A stretch of 64,000 bases of DNA from Cymbidium sinense (taxonomy: Eukaryota > Streptophyta > Magnoliopsida > Asparagales > Orchidaceae): contig CM038214.1 in assembly GCA_021442155.1 (NCBI GenBank), positions 313,813,001 to 313,877,000 of the forward strand. The letters are read 5' to 3'. Below, one piece after another: positions 49,101-61,559 of this stretch. The notes beneath the pieces are model-generated. The model was not told the DNA's origin. It was given only the letters and a program-made list of their open reading frames with translations, and did not search any database. Position numbers and translations under genes: made by a program. Each line of letters starts with the position of its first letter. Position 1 is the stretch's first letter.

Positions 49101-50120
49101 TAAAATTTACAATAACATTTAACACACCACCACATTCATATATATGTTAAGTTATATTATTATGTACATTATATTTTAATATGCTTTAATATAATATATT
49201 ATCTTACATTACACCTTAAAATGAATAAGTTTAAACAAAAATTTGTAAAATTTGGTTGAAAAATGAACATTTATTTTGGATGCAAAATTCCATTCTTTTG
49301 ATTAAATGACACACCATAGCACTCATGATGTTCCCTAAAGCTTACCTTAAATTTGGTGAAATCCCATCATCTCATCCTATAAATTATATTTTTATGAATT
49401 ACTAGTACAAACTCTACTACATCATGCTATAACAAACTAAAATATGCTAAACAACAAGTAGTAATACAAAATAGTATGCTATAATGAATGATGCTACACT
49501 ATGTTATGGCATCCTATATTATAATACACTATAACATATTATATTATATTATATTTCATATCGCATCACAAGGGATTGGTTAAGATAAAAAATCATAAAA
49601 TGTGTCTAAACAATAAAAAACTCTATATATAGTCGTATCACTTACATATTTTAAATTGAAATAATATATCATGATCCCATCCTCTACCTATTATGAATTT
49701 GGCCAAATTCCATCATTTTAAAGTCTAAATCAGCATTTTTATAAATAATGCTAGCATGGGCTCAGCTTCATGATTATAAAATACTAAAAAAATTTAAAAT
49801 CCATAGAATAATATATTATCATATATGATGTTGTACTATGCTACAACATATAATATTTATTTTGAACATAAAATCTTACTTTTAGATTACAAGTGGTGTA
49901 GCACACCTTTGTACTACAACCTAATTCCACTTCAAATTTAACAAATTTCATCATCGATTTATTAAATTAATATTTTTATGATTCATATTAATATAGACTA
50001 TAGGGCACAATACCATAATATACTAAAACATTTCAAAACATCTTATGACATCCAAAAACACAGAATACATGCTCAAATATATGATGCTACATTATACTTT
50101 AATATATGGTATTATAATAT
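46166..50120 (+). repeat. Noncoding segment B, copy 2
   Basis: Counterpart of 32251-35990 at an offset of about 13.9 kb. It has the same CCCCAGTGG-like words, the same diverged ~390-bp units (about 47360 and 47765), and the same AT-rich ~340-bp units (about 48740-50090). It runs about 100 bp further than B1 before being cut off by TTTAGGG-type sequence at about 50121. Frames such as 46987-47196 (minus), 47140-47322 and 48475-48684 are not conserved in B1. Confidence 0.7.
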
Positions 50121-50653
50121 GATTTAGATTTAGGGTTTAGGGTATTCAAATCTCTAATAATCAAAGGAAAGTCTCTTGAAGACATTTTTTTTTAGCTACC
50201 ATAACTATGTTAGATTAGGTCATTCTTTAGATCTACTCCTAATGACATCTTTATTCAAGGTTTATGGTTTAGGTTTTAGGGTTAGAGTTTATGTTTAGTT
50301 TAGGATTTAGGGTTTAGGGTCCAGGGTTAGTTTAAGATTTAGTGTTTAGGGTTTAGTGTTTAGGGTTTTGGGTTATAGGTTTTAGGGTTTAGGATTTATA
50401 GTCTTAGGGTTTAGGGTTTAATGTTTAGAATTTAGGGTTTTAGGTTTAGAGTTTAGGGTTTAGGGTTTAAACTTTAGGGTTTAGAGTTTAGGGTTTATGG
50501 TTTAGGGTTTAGAGTTTAGGGTTTAGGGTTTAGGGTTTAGTGTTTAGGGTTTAGAATTTTTAGGGTTTAGGGTTTAGGTTTTAGGTTTAGGGTTTAAGTT
50601 TTAGTTTAGGGTTTAGGGTTTAGGGTTTAGGCTTTATGGTTTAGGGTTTAAGG
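50121..50653 (+). repeat. Telomere-derived satellite, block 2, left part
   Basis: TTTAGGG-rich sequence, with an island of normal composition at about 50145-50250. It is among the richest stretches in near-perfect heptamers in the window (about 50380-50650) and in the same orientation as the first block. Confidence 0.85.
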
Positions 50654-51090
50654 TTTTTTTAATAGAAAAAAAATTCAGATTCAATAATTTTTCTTTTTGA
50701 TTTAATCAACCAAGTAGCAAGTTTTCTAAGATACAGCGTGATAAATAAAAATGAGCATAAAATCAAAACCCTGATAACTAGAACCATCTCTATATAAGAT
50801 AAAGTTCCATAAGTAGAAGATAGGATCGATCATTCTTAGTTTCTAGTTCTATAGAACCACCGGCCTCTCGGTGGGGATCCACCATCATATCCTCGATCTC
50901 TCCCTCCACCACCACCATGGTAGTAACCTCCGTCACTCTTACCTCCATAAACACCACTACTCTGACCACCACCTCCATATCCACCAACACCTCCAGATCC
51001 CCAACACTCAGATAACCATCATATCTCTCCTACACCGATCTAGCTAGCCGGTTGGGGTGATGTTCCCATCAAGGTTTTGCCCATTCTTAG
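50654..51090 (-). pseudogene. Glycine-rich protein gene 3' end (probable RNA-binding protein tail), captured in satellite
   Basis: On the minus strand, 51018 down to 50836 is an open frame of 60 codons ending in TAA. About 23 of its 60 residues are glycine, with GGYGGGGQSSGVYGG, GGYYHGGGGGRDRGYDGG and a basic end SPPRGRWFYRTRN. Gly/Tyr/Arg-rich tails like this are typical of plant glycine-rich RNA-binding proteins, but the RNA-recognition domain itself is not present. Upstream a TGA (51019-51021) closes the frame, and YDGYL-like text continues in another frame, suggesting a frameshift. Downstream (50654-50835) would be the 3' untranslated region. The piece is bounded by TTTAGGG-rich sequence on both sides, and related but worse copies lie at 12117-12455 and 57983-58010. 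The Val/Met-rich minus frame at 50790-50990 is a shadow. The host gene remains unidentified. Confidence 0.6.
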
Positions 51091-52268
51091 GGTTTAGGTT
51101 TAGGTTTAGGTTTTTTTAGGTTTTAGGTTTAGGTTTATTTTAAAATTATTTATTTACTTTAGGTTTAAGTTTAGGGTTTGGGCTTGGGGTTTAGGTTTGG
51201 GGTTAGGTTTAGGGTTTAGGGTTTTAGGTTTAGGGTTTAGGGTTTTAGGGTTTATGCTTTTAGGGTTTTAGGTTTAGGGTTTAGGATTTAGGGTTTAGGG
51301 TTTTTTAGGGTTTAGGATTTATGGTTTAGAGTTTAGGTTTAGTGTTGTAGATTTAGTGTTGTAGGTTTAGGGTTTAGGGTTTAGGGTTTATTTTAGGCTT
51401 TAGGGTTTATGGTAAAGGGTTTAAGATTTAGGGTTTAGGGTTTATTTATTTATTTATTTTTAAATTAAATGGTAGGTTTAGGTTTATTTAGTTTTCTTAG
51501 TTTATTTTTTATTTAATTTAATTTAATTTATTTTTATTTTTTTAAGTTTATTTTTTATATATTTAGTTTATTTTTTATGTTAGGTTTTATTTAGTTTAGG
51601 TTTTTATTTTACTTTATTTCTTATTTTAGGTTTAAGTTTAGGTTTAGGTTTATTTTTTAGTTGAGTTTTATTTTATTTTATTTTGGTTTAGGTTTTAGGT
51701 TTTAGGGGTTTAGTTTGGTTTAGGCTTTAGGGTTTAGGTTTATTTATGGTTTAGGGTTTTAAGATTTTATGGTTTATTAGGGTTAGTTTTAGGGTTTTAG
51801 GTTTAGGGTTTGGAGGTTTTAGGGTTTAGTGTTTAGGGTTTATTTGGATTTAGGTTTTAGTTTGGGATTAGGGTTTGGGTTTTAGGTTTAGGGTTTAGGT
51901 TTAGGGTTGTGTTTAGGGATTAGGGTTTTATAGTTTAGGGTTTGTTTAGGTTAGTTTAGTTTAGGGTTTATTTTATTTTTTATTTATATTTTATTAGGGT
52001 TTAGGTTTAGGGTTTATTTTAGGTTTAGGGTTTTTTAGTTTAGGGTTTAGGTTTAATTTAATTTATTTTAGGTTTATTTAGGATTTAGGTTTAGGTTTAG
52101 TTTAGGTTTTAGGTTAGGTTTTAGGTTTAATTCTTTATTTAGGTTTTGGTTTATTTATTTTATTTTTATTTTATTATTTTTTTTAGGTTTTATTTTTTAG
52201 GTTTATTTTATTTATTTTAGTTTAGTTTAGGATTTATTTAATTTTAGTTTATTTAGTTTTATTTATTA

Positions 52269-52316
52269 TTTAGGTTTAGGTTTAGGTTTAGGTTTAGGTT
52301 TAGGTTTAGGTTTAGG
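52269..52316 (+). repeat. Perfect hexamer array, 8 x TTTAGG
   Basis: Eight uninterrupted TTTAGG hexamers, longer than any perfect TTTAGGG heptamer run I found. The hexamer lacks one G relative to the plant telomere unit. Confidence 0.9.
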
Positions 52317-55300
52317 TTTATTTTTTTAGGTTTTATTTTATTTTATTTTATTTTAGGTTTATTTTATTAGGGTTTATTTTATTTATTTAGGTTTAGATTA
52401 TTTATTTTGTTTATTTTATTTATTTTTTAGTTTAGGTTTAGTTAGGGTTTATTTTTTATTTACTTTTATTATTTTATTTTTATTTTTTAGGTTTAGTTTA
52501 GGGTTTAGTTTAGGTTTAGGTTAGTTTTAGGTTTAGGTTAGGTTTAATTTAGTTTATTTTTTTAGGATTTAGGTTTTAGGTTTAGTTTTAGGGTTTGGGG
52601 TTTTATTTAGGGTTTTTAGGTTAGGTTTTAGGTTTAGTTTTAGTTAGGTTTTATTTTATTTTAGTTTAGGTTTTAGGTTTTATTTTAGGTTTATTTTAGG
52701 TTTTTTTTGGTTTTATTTAGGTTAGTTTATTTTTTATTTTATTTAGTTTAGGTTTAGGTTTAGTTTATTTTATTTTAGGTTTAGGTTTAGGTTTTATTTA
52801 TTTTAATTTAGTTTATTTTAGTTTAGGTTTATTTTATTTTATTTAGGTTTAGGTTTTAGTTTAGGGTTTAGGTTTTATTTCTTTTATTTTTATTTTAATT
52901 TTAGGTTTATTATTTAGGTTTAGCTTTTTATTTAGTATTTATTTTATTTTAATTTAGGATTATTTTTTTTATTTTAGGTTTAGTTTTTATTTTATTTAGG
53001 TTTTTTATTTTTTAGTTTAGTTTAGGTTTATATTTTAGTTTAGTTTAGTTTTATTTTATTTTTTTTTTTAGGTTTAGGTTTATTTTATTTTATTATAGGT
53101 TTATTTAGGTTAGGGTTTAGGTTTAGATTTATTTTAGGGTTTAGGGTTTAGTTTTAGGTTTTTTTAGTTTTATTTTAGTTATTAGGTTAGGGTTTTATTT
53201 TATTTAGTTTATTTAGGTTTTAGTTTAAGTTTATTTTTTTAGTTTAGTTTAGTTTAGTTTAGGTTTTTTAGGTTTAGTTTATTTATTTTATTTATTTTAG
53301 GTTTATTTAGTTTATATTTAGGTTTAGGTTTAGGTTTTAGTTTTTTATTAGTTTTTTTATTTTTTTATTTTAGTTTATTTATTTTATTTTGGTTTATTTT
53401 ATTTATTTAGTTTTTTATTTAGGTTTTGGTTTAGTTTATTTTTTATTTTATTTATTTTATTTTTTATTTATTTTATTTATTTTATTATTTTTTTTTATTT
53501 AGTTTAGGTTTATTTATTTATTTTAGTTTTTATTTTTTATTTTAGGTTTATTTTATTTTTTTTTTGGTTTTTATTTTTTTTAAGTTTAGGTTTAGTTTAT
53601 TTAGTTTATTTTTATTTTTAGGTTTATTTTATTTTTTATTTTTTTATTTAGTTTTTTTTTTTTATTTAGTTTTGTTTATTTTATTTAGGTTTTTTATTTT
53701 AGTTTATTTTTTAGGTTTAGGTTTAGGTTTATATTTTATTTTTTAGTTTTGTTTATTTTTTATTTTTATTTTTTTTTAGTTTAGGTTTTATTTTTTATTT
53801 TAGGTAGTTTAGGTTTTATTTTCTTTTTTTAGGTTTAGGTTTATTTTATTTAGGTTTATTTTTTTTTTTTAGTTTAGGTTTAGGTTTATTTTTAGTTTAT
53901 TTTATTTTATATGGATTTTTTTTTTGGTTTTTTATTGGTTTAGGTTTAGGTTTTATTTATTTTAGTTTAGTTTTTTTAGGTTTATTTATTTTAGTTTATT
54001 TTATTTTATTTTATTTAGGTTTAGGTTTAGGTTTATTTATTTTAGGTTTAGTTTTATTTTAGTTTGTTTATTTTAGTTTAGGTTTAGGTTTATTTTATTT
54101 TGTTTATTTTAATTATTTTTTTTAGATTTAGTTTAGGTTTATTTAGTTTATTTTTATTATTTAGTTTTTTTTATTTTTTTTTTATTTGGGTTTATTTTTT
54201 ATTTATTTAGTTTATTTATTTATTTTATTTATTTAGTTTTTTTTTTATTTTAGTTTATTTTTTATGTTTAGGTTTATTTTTAGTTAGTTTATTTTTAGAT
54301 TTAGGTTTTATTTTTTATTTTTTTTAGGTTTGGTTTAGGTTTTTTATTTTTTTTATATTTAGGTTTTAGATTTTATTTTAGGTTTATTTTTTAGTTTAGG
54401 TTTAGGTTTAAACCTTTATTTTTTAATTTAATTTATTTTATTTAGTTTAGGTGTAGGTTTAGTTTATTTTAATTTTAGGTTTAGTTTTATTTATTTTAGT
54501 TTAGTTTATTTTAGTTTAGGTTTAGGTTTATTTTATTTTCTTTTAGGTTTAGCTTTTCTTTTAGTTTAGGGTTTAGGTTTTATTTTTTTTATTTATATTT
54601 AGGTTTATTTTTTAGGTTTATTTTTTAGGTTTTTTTTTTATTTAGTTTTCTTTTATTTTATTTTATTATTTTATTTTATTTTATTTAGTTTTTATTTATT
54701 TTTTTTGTTTTAGGTTTATTTTATTTTAGTTTAGTCTTTTTTATTAATTTTATTTTAGTCTAGTTTTATTTTATTTTAGGTTTAGGTTTAGGTTTTTTTT
54801 TATTTTATTTTATTTTATTTTTTTAGGTTTTATTTATTTTATTTAGGTTTATTTAGTTTAGGTTTAGGTTTTAGGTTTTAGGTTTTATTTATTTATTTTA
54901 GGGTTTTAATTTGGGTTTAGGTTTAGGTTTAGTTTAGGTTTTGGGTTTAGGTGTTTAGGGTTTTTTTGGGTTTAGGTTTAGGGTTTAGGGTTTAGGGTTT
55001 TAGTTTAGTTTTAGGGTTTAGGGTTTAGGTTTAGGTTTAGGGTTTAGGGTTTAGGTTTAGGTTTATTTTAGGTTTTTGTTTAGGGTTTAGGGTTTAGGTG
55101 TTTAGGGTTTAGGGTTTTTTTAAACTAAGTAATTTAGTTTAGGTTTATTTAGTTTATTTTTTTATTTTTATTTTATTTTTATTTTTTATTTAGTTTATTT
55201 TTTTATTTTTATTTAGTTTGTTTATTTATTTTATTTTATGTTCTTTATTTTAGTTCATTTTTTTGATGTTTAGGTTTATATGTTTATTTTTTAGTTTAGT

Positions 55301-55997
55301 TTTATTTTATTTTATTTTTTAGGTTATTTATTTTTATTTTAGTTTAGGTTTATTTTTTATTTTATTTTTTAGGTTTAGTTTAGGTTTATTTTAGTTTATT
55401 TTTTTGTTTTATTTTTTAGTTTGGTTTAGGTTTATATTAGTTTATTTTATTTTATTTAGTTTAGGGTTTAGGTTTAGTTTATTTTAGGTTTAGGTTTTTT
55501 ATTTATTTTATTTTGTTTAGTTTAGTTTAGGTTTAGGTTTTTTATTTTTATATTTTAGGGTTAGGTTTTCTAGTTTTGTTTAGGTTTTATTTTATTTTTT
55601 TAGGTTTTATTTTTTAGGTTTATTTTTTTAGGTTTAGGTTTTATTTTATTTTATTTTAGGTTTATTTTATTTTTATTTTATTTTATTTTATTTTATTTAG
55701 TTTTATTTTATTAGTTTTTTTTATAGGTTTATTTTTTTAGTTTAGTTTAGGTTTTATTTATTTTATTTTAGTTTAGTTTTATTATTTTATTTTTTTTATT
55801 TATTTTTTTAGTTTAGTTTAGGTTTAGGTTTTAGTTTAGGTTTTTTTATTTTATTTTTTATTTTATTTAGGTTTAGGTTTTTATTTATTTATTTATTTTA
55901 GGTTTTATTTATTAGTTTAGGTTTTAGGTTTTTTTAGGGTTTTGGGTTTAGGGTTTGGTGTTTAGGGTTTAAGTTTGTTTAGGGTTTAGGGTTTAGG

Positions 55998-56032
55998 TTT
56001 AGGGTTTAGGGTTTAGGGTTTAGGGTTTAGGG
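55998..56032 (+). repeat. Perfect plant telomere repeat, 5 x TTTAGGG
   Basis: Five uninterrupted heptamers on the + strand, in the same orientation as those in block 1. Confidence 0.9.
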
Positions 56033-57982
56033 TTAGCTTAGGGTTTATGGTTTAGGGTTTTAGGGTTTAGGGTTTAGGATTAGTTTAGGGTTTAGGGTTT
56101 AGGGTTTAGGTTTATTTATTTTAATTAAGTAAACCTGTAGGTTTAGGTTTATTTTTTCTTTATTTTAGTTTATTTTATTTTTTATTAAAATTTATGTTAT
56201 TTTATTTATTTAGGATTATTTATTTTAGTTTAGGTTTTTTATTTTAATACATTATTTAGGTTTAGGTTTTTATGTTTAATTTAGTTAGTTTTATTTTATT
56301 TTTTTTTTTATGTTTAGGTTTATTTTTTTTTAATTTTAGGTTTATATTTTTAGTGTTTTTATTTATTTTTTTTTTAGGTTTTATTTTAGGTTTATTTTAT
56401 TATTTAGGTTTAGGTTTATTTTAGTTTATTTTATTTTATTTAGTTTATGGTTTATGTTTAATTTATTTTAGGTTTAGGTTGGTTATTTTATTTATTTATT
56501 TTAGTTTATTTTAGTTTAGGTTTAGGTTTATTTTTCTTTTATTTTTGGTTTAGGTTTTATTTTTTAGCGTTTATTTTATTTTTTATTTTTGGTTTACTTT
56601 TAGGTTTTTTAGGTTTTATTTATTTTATTTTATTTTATTTTTATTTTATTTAGTTTTATTTTATTTTTTAGTTTAGTTTAGGTTTTATTTATTTTATTTT
56701 AGTTTAAATTTTCTTTTATTTTTTTATTTTAGGTTTAGGTTTTATTTTATTTTTTATTATTATATATTTTGGGTTTAGTTTATTTATTTATTTTATTTTT
56801 TGGGTTTATTTAGTTTTAGGTTTAGGTGTTTTGGGTTTAGGGTTTAGGTTTTTTTTAGGGTTTAAGGTTTAGGGCTTAGGGTTTGGGGTTTAGGATTTAT
56901 GGTTTAAGGTTGTAAGATTTAGGTTTAGGGTTTACCGTTTAGGGTTTAGGGTTTTAGGGTTTTTTTAGGTTTAGGATTTTTTTAAAAAATTTATTTAGGT
57001 TTAATTTATTTAGTTTTTTGTATTTATTTTAGTTTATTTTATTTTTATTTTGATTTAGGTTTATTTTATTTAGTTTAGTTTAATTATTTTAGATTTATTT
57101 ATTTTAATTTAGGTTTTTTTTAGTTTATTTTTTTTTTTTTTAGGTTTAGTTTATTTTTTTTAGTTTAGTTTTATTTTATTTTAATTTTATTTTGGTTTAT
57201 TTTTTAATTTTATTTAGGTTCGGGTTTAGGTTTTATTTTATTTTTTTTTTTAGGTTTAGGTTTTAGAATATTTTTAGGTTTATTTTTTTTAGAATAGATT
57301 TAGGTTTATTTTAGTTTATTTTTATTTATATTTAGTTTAAGTTTAGGTTTAGGTTTAGTTTATTTTAGGTTTAGGTTTACATTTTATTTATTTTAATTTA
57401 GTTTATTTTAGTTTATGTTTAGGTTTATTTTATTTTTATTTTTGGTTTAGGGTTTTTTTTTGTTTAGGATTTATGTTTAATTTTTTATTTATTTTTAGGT
57501 TTTAGTTTTAAGTTTATTGTTTAGGTTTAGGTTTTTATTTAGTTTTTATTTTATTTTATTGTTATTTTAAGTTTAATTTTTATTTTATTTATGTTTTTTT
57601 AGTTTAGTTTAGGTTTTTATTTATTTTATTTTATTTTAGTTTTATTATTTTTTTTTTTTTAGGTTTAGTTATAGATTTAGGTTTTAGTTTATGTTTTTAT
57701 TTTATTTTATTTTTTAATTTATTTTGGTTTTAATTTTTCTATTTATTATATTTTTAGGTTTTATTTAGTTTAGGTTTAGGCTTTTTAGCTTTTAGGGTTT
57801 AAGGGTTTCTTTGGTTTAGGGTTTAGGGTTTAGTGTTTAGGGTTTAGGTTTTTAGGTTTAGGGTTTAGGGTTTTTTTAGGCTTTAGGGTAAAGGGTTTAG
57901 GATTTTTATGGTTTAGAGTTTAGGGTTTTGGGTTTGGGTTTTAGGTTTAGGGTTCAGGTTTTAGTTTTGGGTTTAAGGCTAT

Positions 57983-58010
57983 TGGTTTTTTTTTAATAGA
58001 GAACAAATTC
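57983..58010 (-). repeat. Stub of the glycine-rich gene insert
   Basis: The poly-T then AATAGAGAACAAATTCA word that begins the insert at 12117 (and in altered form at 50654) occurs here, followed at once by T/G-rich satellite. It is a third, almost completely deleted copy, or the edge of one. Confidence 0.5.
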
Positions 58011-58462
58011 AGGTTTTTATTTATGTTTATTTTATATTTTTATTTAGTTTAGTTTATTTATTTTTGGTTTATTTATTTTAATTTAGGTTTTTATTTTGGT
58101 TTATTTTTTAGGTTTAGGTTTAGGTTTATTTTATTTTTTAGTTGAGTTTTATTTTTATTTTACTTTTTAGGTTTACGTTTTATTTTTTATTGTTATGTTA
58201 AGTTTTAGGTTTTTATTTTATTATTTTAGGTTTAGGTTTTAGGTTTTTATTTTAGGTTTATTTTTAAGTTTTATTTTTTAGTTTAGGTTTAGGTTTAATT
58301 TTAATTTAATTTATTTTATTTAGGGTATAGTTTTAGTTTATTTTAGGTTTAAATATAGGTTTTATTTATTTTAGTTTTGTTTATTTTATTTTAGGTTTAG
58401 GTTTATTTATTTTGTTTATTTTATTTTTACTTTAGGTTTAGGTTTTTTTTAGTTTAGAGTGT
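58011..58462 (+). repeat. Telomere-derived satellite, block 2, right end
   Basis: TTTTA/TTTAGG-rich sequence ending abruptly in retroelement sequence at about 58463. Confidence 0.8.
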
Positions 58463-58938
58463 AGGTTTTTTTTATTACAATGTGTTAGCTCACCTTAGAA
58501 AGTTTCTAGCTATGTTAAGCATATATGGCACCATTGTCTTATCCAAAGAGATGAGAAAATCTCTAATCAAGGCCTTACTTGATCTAGAGATATGCTTAGC
58601 TCAGTTGACCGCTACTAAAGAAAATGCATGCCACTCGAAGGAAATCTTAGGAGTTACATTTGGCGATGAAGACTTACTCTAGGATGACCAGCACAACGCC
58701 TCTTTACATTATAGTGGATGTTGGTAGATAGACTATCGAGTTTTGGTTGACCCGGTGTATCAACATTATGAGTCTAAGGACCCTACTTGAGGATCATCAT
58801 CTCCAAACCCAAAGAAAGGATGATGTTGAAAGGATGCAATGAACAAGGTGGGAGGCCTTGTGGTGTTTATTTTGGATGTATGGAGGGGACACCATGCAGA
58901 TCATAGGGTGGTACTTCTGAGGTGCTGATAACATTAAG
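58463..58938 (+). pseudogene. Ty3/gypsy pre-protease and protease fragment, copy 2
   Basis: Matches 15880-16374. It begins inside the NVLAHLRKFLA region. A 66-codon open stretch (58482-58682) carries VLSKEMRKSLIKALLDLEICLAQ and VTFGDEDLL, and a frameshift follows. Then come the protease pieces: 'VDVG', a region readable as VLVDPV around the catalytic Asp (about 58740-58765), INIMSLRTL, and the MMLKGCNEQG region. It ends at the same point as copy 1, directly before segment A (58939). The left edge lies well inside the coding region, about 1.5 kb further in than copy 1, so this copy was cut by the satellite at a different place. It is dead through frameshifts and truncation. Confidence 0.8.
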
Positions 58939-61481
58939 GTGTGATACCATCTCAAAAGATAGAGCATCACTCTACAATGGACCTAATCACGTAATAAGGA
59001 CTCCTGAGGCATGATGGGTCTTCGAATGTATGAGAGATTTTTTTCCTACTTTACATGGATGAATAAAGCAGAGTTTATATTAAACTAGGTTCTTAAGTTC
59101 CGTATGAAGGCAAGCCTCCATAGTTAATTACATCTTAGGAAATGAAATTTCCTAAGAATACTGTCGATTAAAGTAAACAATTATCATCTCCAAAGATTTC
59201 AAGATTAGACTATCAAAAGGATTATATTTGGAAAATCAATTGGGAAAGCTCAAGAAGAAGACTTATTTTTGGAATCTAAATAAAATAAGTAGGAAATGCT
59301 CATGATTCTAAGAAGCCTAGTAAACATTACAATCTATCCTATGGTTGGGCTTTATAATTTTGAAGTTGATGAGATTATACGTTTTGAGTTGAAATTTAAT
59401 TAGATTACTAGGGCTTATACTCAACCAACACAAGGTTGTGGGAATGCTTAAGAGGTAAGGATTTAATCTTGTAGCCCGAAAGAAATAGCTACCTCAAATC
59501 CTAAATCTAGGGAGCTTTATCATGACCTAAATCTACGCGATAGATGGACATAAGGGTTTACCTCCACAAGAGAGAATAAATTATCTGACTTCTGGACTTA
59601 TAACCGCCTGGAGTGGCCGCCACCTAAATCTTCCTATGATTTTAAAACCATGTAATTTGGTCTTATTAATTGCAAGATAGCTAGGGTGGGTATTTAATTA
59701 GAAAGAGACTAAAGTCCTAAACACTCTCCCTAAGAGATTAGAGCATGAGTGGTATGAGCATATGACTTAATCTATAGATGCAAAATATTTTCAAATTTTA
59801 TTTCATTTTAGACACATCATTTTGACAGAGGCTTTAGGATTTCATTAGCCTAAATGCATGATGAAATAGGTTATGGGTCAAATCAACTAGAAGAAGGTGT
59901 TCTCCACCACAAGGGGTGCCCTCACAGGTCAAGCATTTCTTTATCGTGCAAGGATGGAGCTCCTTCATGTTCAAGAGAGAAAGGATATGCATGCATGATG
60001 TGAAACATACAACCATATAGCTAAGGGGTTGCTAAATCTTTTAATTATCTTATTTATGTCTTAGGCTTTATGATGAGGCTATGTGTTGTTTAAAATTTAG
60101 TTATGAGTGATTAGTTGGGTGGAAAAGTTATTTTTTTATCCTAAGAGCCTAATCATATCAAAACCACACATTAAAGCATCAATCATTTAAGAAACTATGA
60201 AAACATGTCCCTAATGCACAATGTAAACATAACATCAAACAATTATATAAACTATTGTATAAGAATAAAGGCATGAGGTCGAGTAGCCACAACAAAGAAA
60301 AGATGAATAATTATAATTGTATTAAATGCTATAGGAGTCTTCTTTTTTTATAAATGCATTTCTGATTTGGTTCCTTCTTTGATTTGGAAGGTGTTTGCTT
60401 CAAAGCCATCACAAGGCACCCAGGGACAAAGCCTTCTAGCCACTACTCATCCTAATCTACCATAGCACTAATCCTAATTCCTATTGCAAAACTTAAATTT
60501 ATGTGAGGAAACTACACCTGCAAAATAGAGGTTAGCTAAATATACATATAATCCCAAGCAGTTGTATTTATAATTTAGACTTAGCACCTTACACATGGGT
60601 AACTAAGCCCAGTCCTAACTTGGATTATGCTTAAGGATTTAAGCAACCGCAAAAAGAGCATTCACATTTATTTTAAGCATCCCTTAAGCTTAATCCCTAA
60701 AAAACATGATTAGGCTAATATTGGACTATCACCCAAAGAACCACCTAAAATAATACATCTTAAAACAAAAAACATACATCACATCATACACCATCTAACT
60801 TAGAGCTAGAAGTGGTGACTTAATTCTAATGTGTGTATTAAGGCTTGTGTGGTAAGTCTTGTTAGGCATTCGTGTTATATTTTCTAAGTGTAGAAGGAAT
60901 CAATTTAACATGAATGGTTGATTTCACTTGAAGTAGTTTAATTGAGTTGAGAATTTTAATTTGTGTTTCTTTTTTTTTCATTTGATTACACTTAGCAACT
61001 AAGTGTTATGAAGAGTGAAAAGAGGATTACCCTCTTTCATCCCTACCTTAAATCACTTTCTTAAGTTTATTAATTTGATTTAGTTCTCATTAGTGAATGG
61101 CTTATTAAATGATTTAATTAACATTAAGTTTAGATTCACTTTAAATAATCCTATTCAAAATAAAATGAAGGCATCTTAAGATTAATTTAATTGAATTACT
61201 ACAAGATGACATATATTAAATCATTCCTTTCCATCACATGTAACATGCATATGATTTAATCTAAGTGTATCTATACATGCAACATATTTTTTCACCCTTA
61301 AATTATGAATGTATGTGTATGTTTAGAATTTATATTTTATTTGATTGAATTATTTAAACTTATTAATTTAAAGCTTTTTCCAAATTCTTATACAAAAAGG
61401 ACATGAGAAATTGCTTTTCTTGGACACACATGGATGTATACATAAATGAGGGAAAACCATGCGATTGTATATTTTTGATTG

Positions 61482-61559
<78 letters not shown>

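Larger units (their letters stand above)
51091..57982 (+). repeat. Telomere-derived T/G-rich satellite, block 2, main part
   Basis: Nearly 7 kb of TTTAGG/TTTAGGG/TTTTA words with C nearly absent on +. Separator-like AAATTAA(G/A)T stretches near 51465, 55125, 56120 and 56985 mark switches from G-rich to TTTTA-rich sequence. No LINE copy is present, unlike block 1. The Leu/Phe/Tyr-rich frame at 53564-53746 is a composition artefact. Confidence 0.85.

Noticed and set aside
32251..50120. B1 and B2 as the two LTRs of one element enclosing A3 and pol2
   Set aside because: Integrase remnants directly precede both B copies, so each B is the downstream end of its own pol. No B copy precedes a gag.
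50790..50990. Minus-strand Met/Val-rich frame over the glycine-rich insert
   Set aside because: Shadow of the Gly-rich frame (50836-51018), which has the characteristic GGYGGGG/RDRGYDGG text and a better match to known protein tails.
50121..58462. Telomere-like block as the LTR pair of the gypsy element, since it lies between B and gag-pro
   Set aside because: The join to gag-pro differs by about 1.5 kb between the two copies (14336 against 58463), whereas LTR borders would be fixed.
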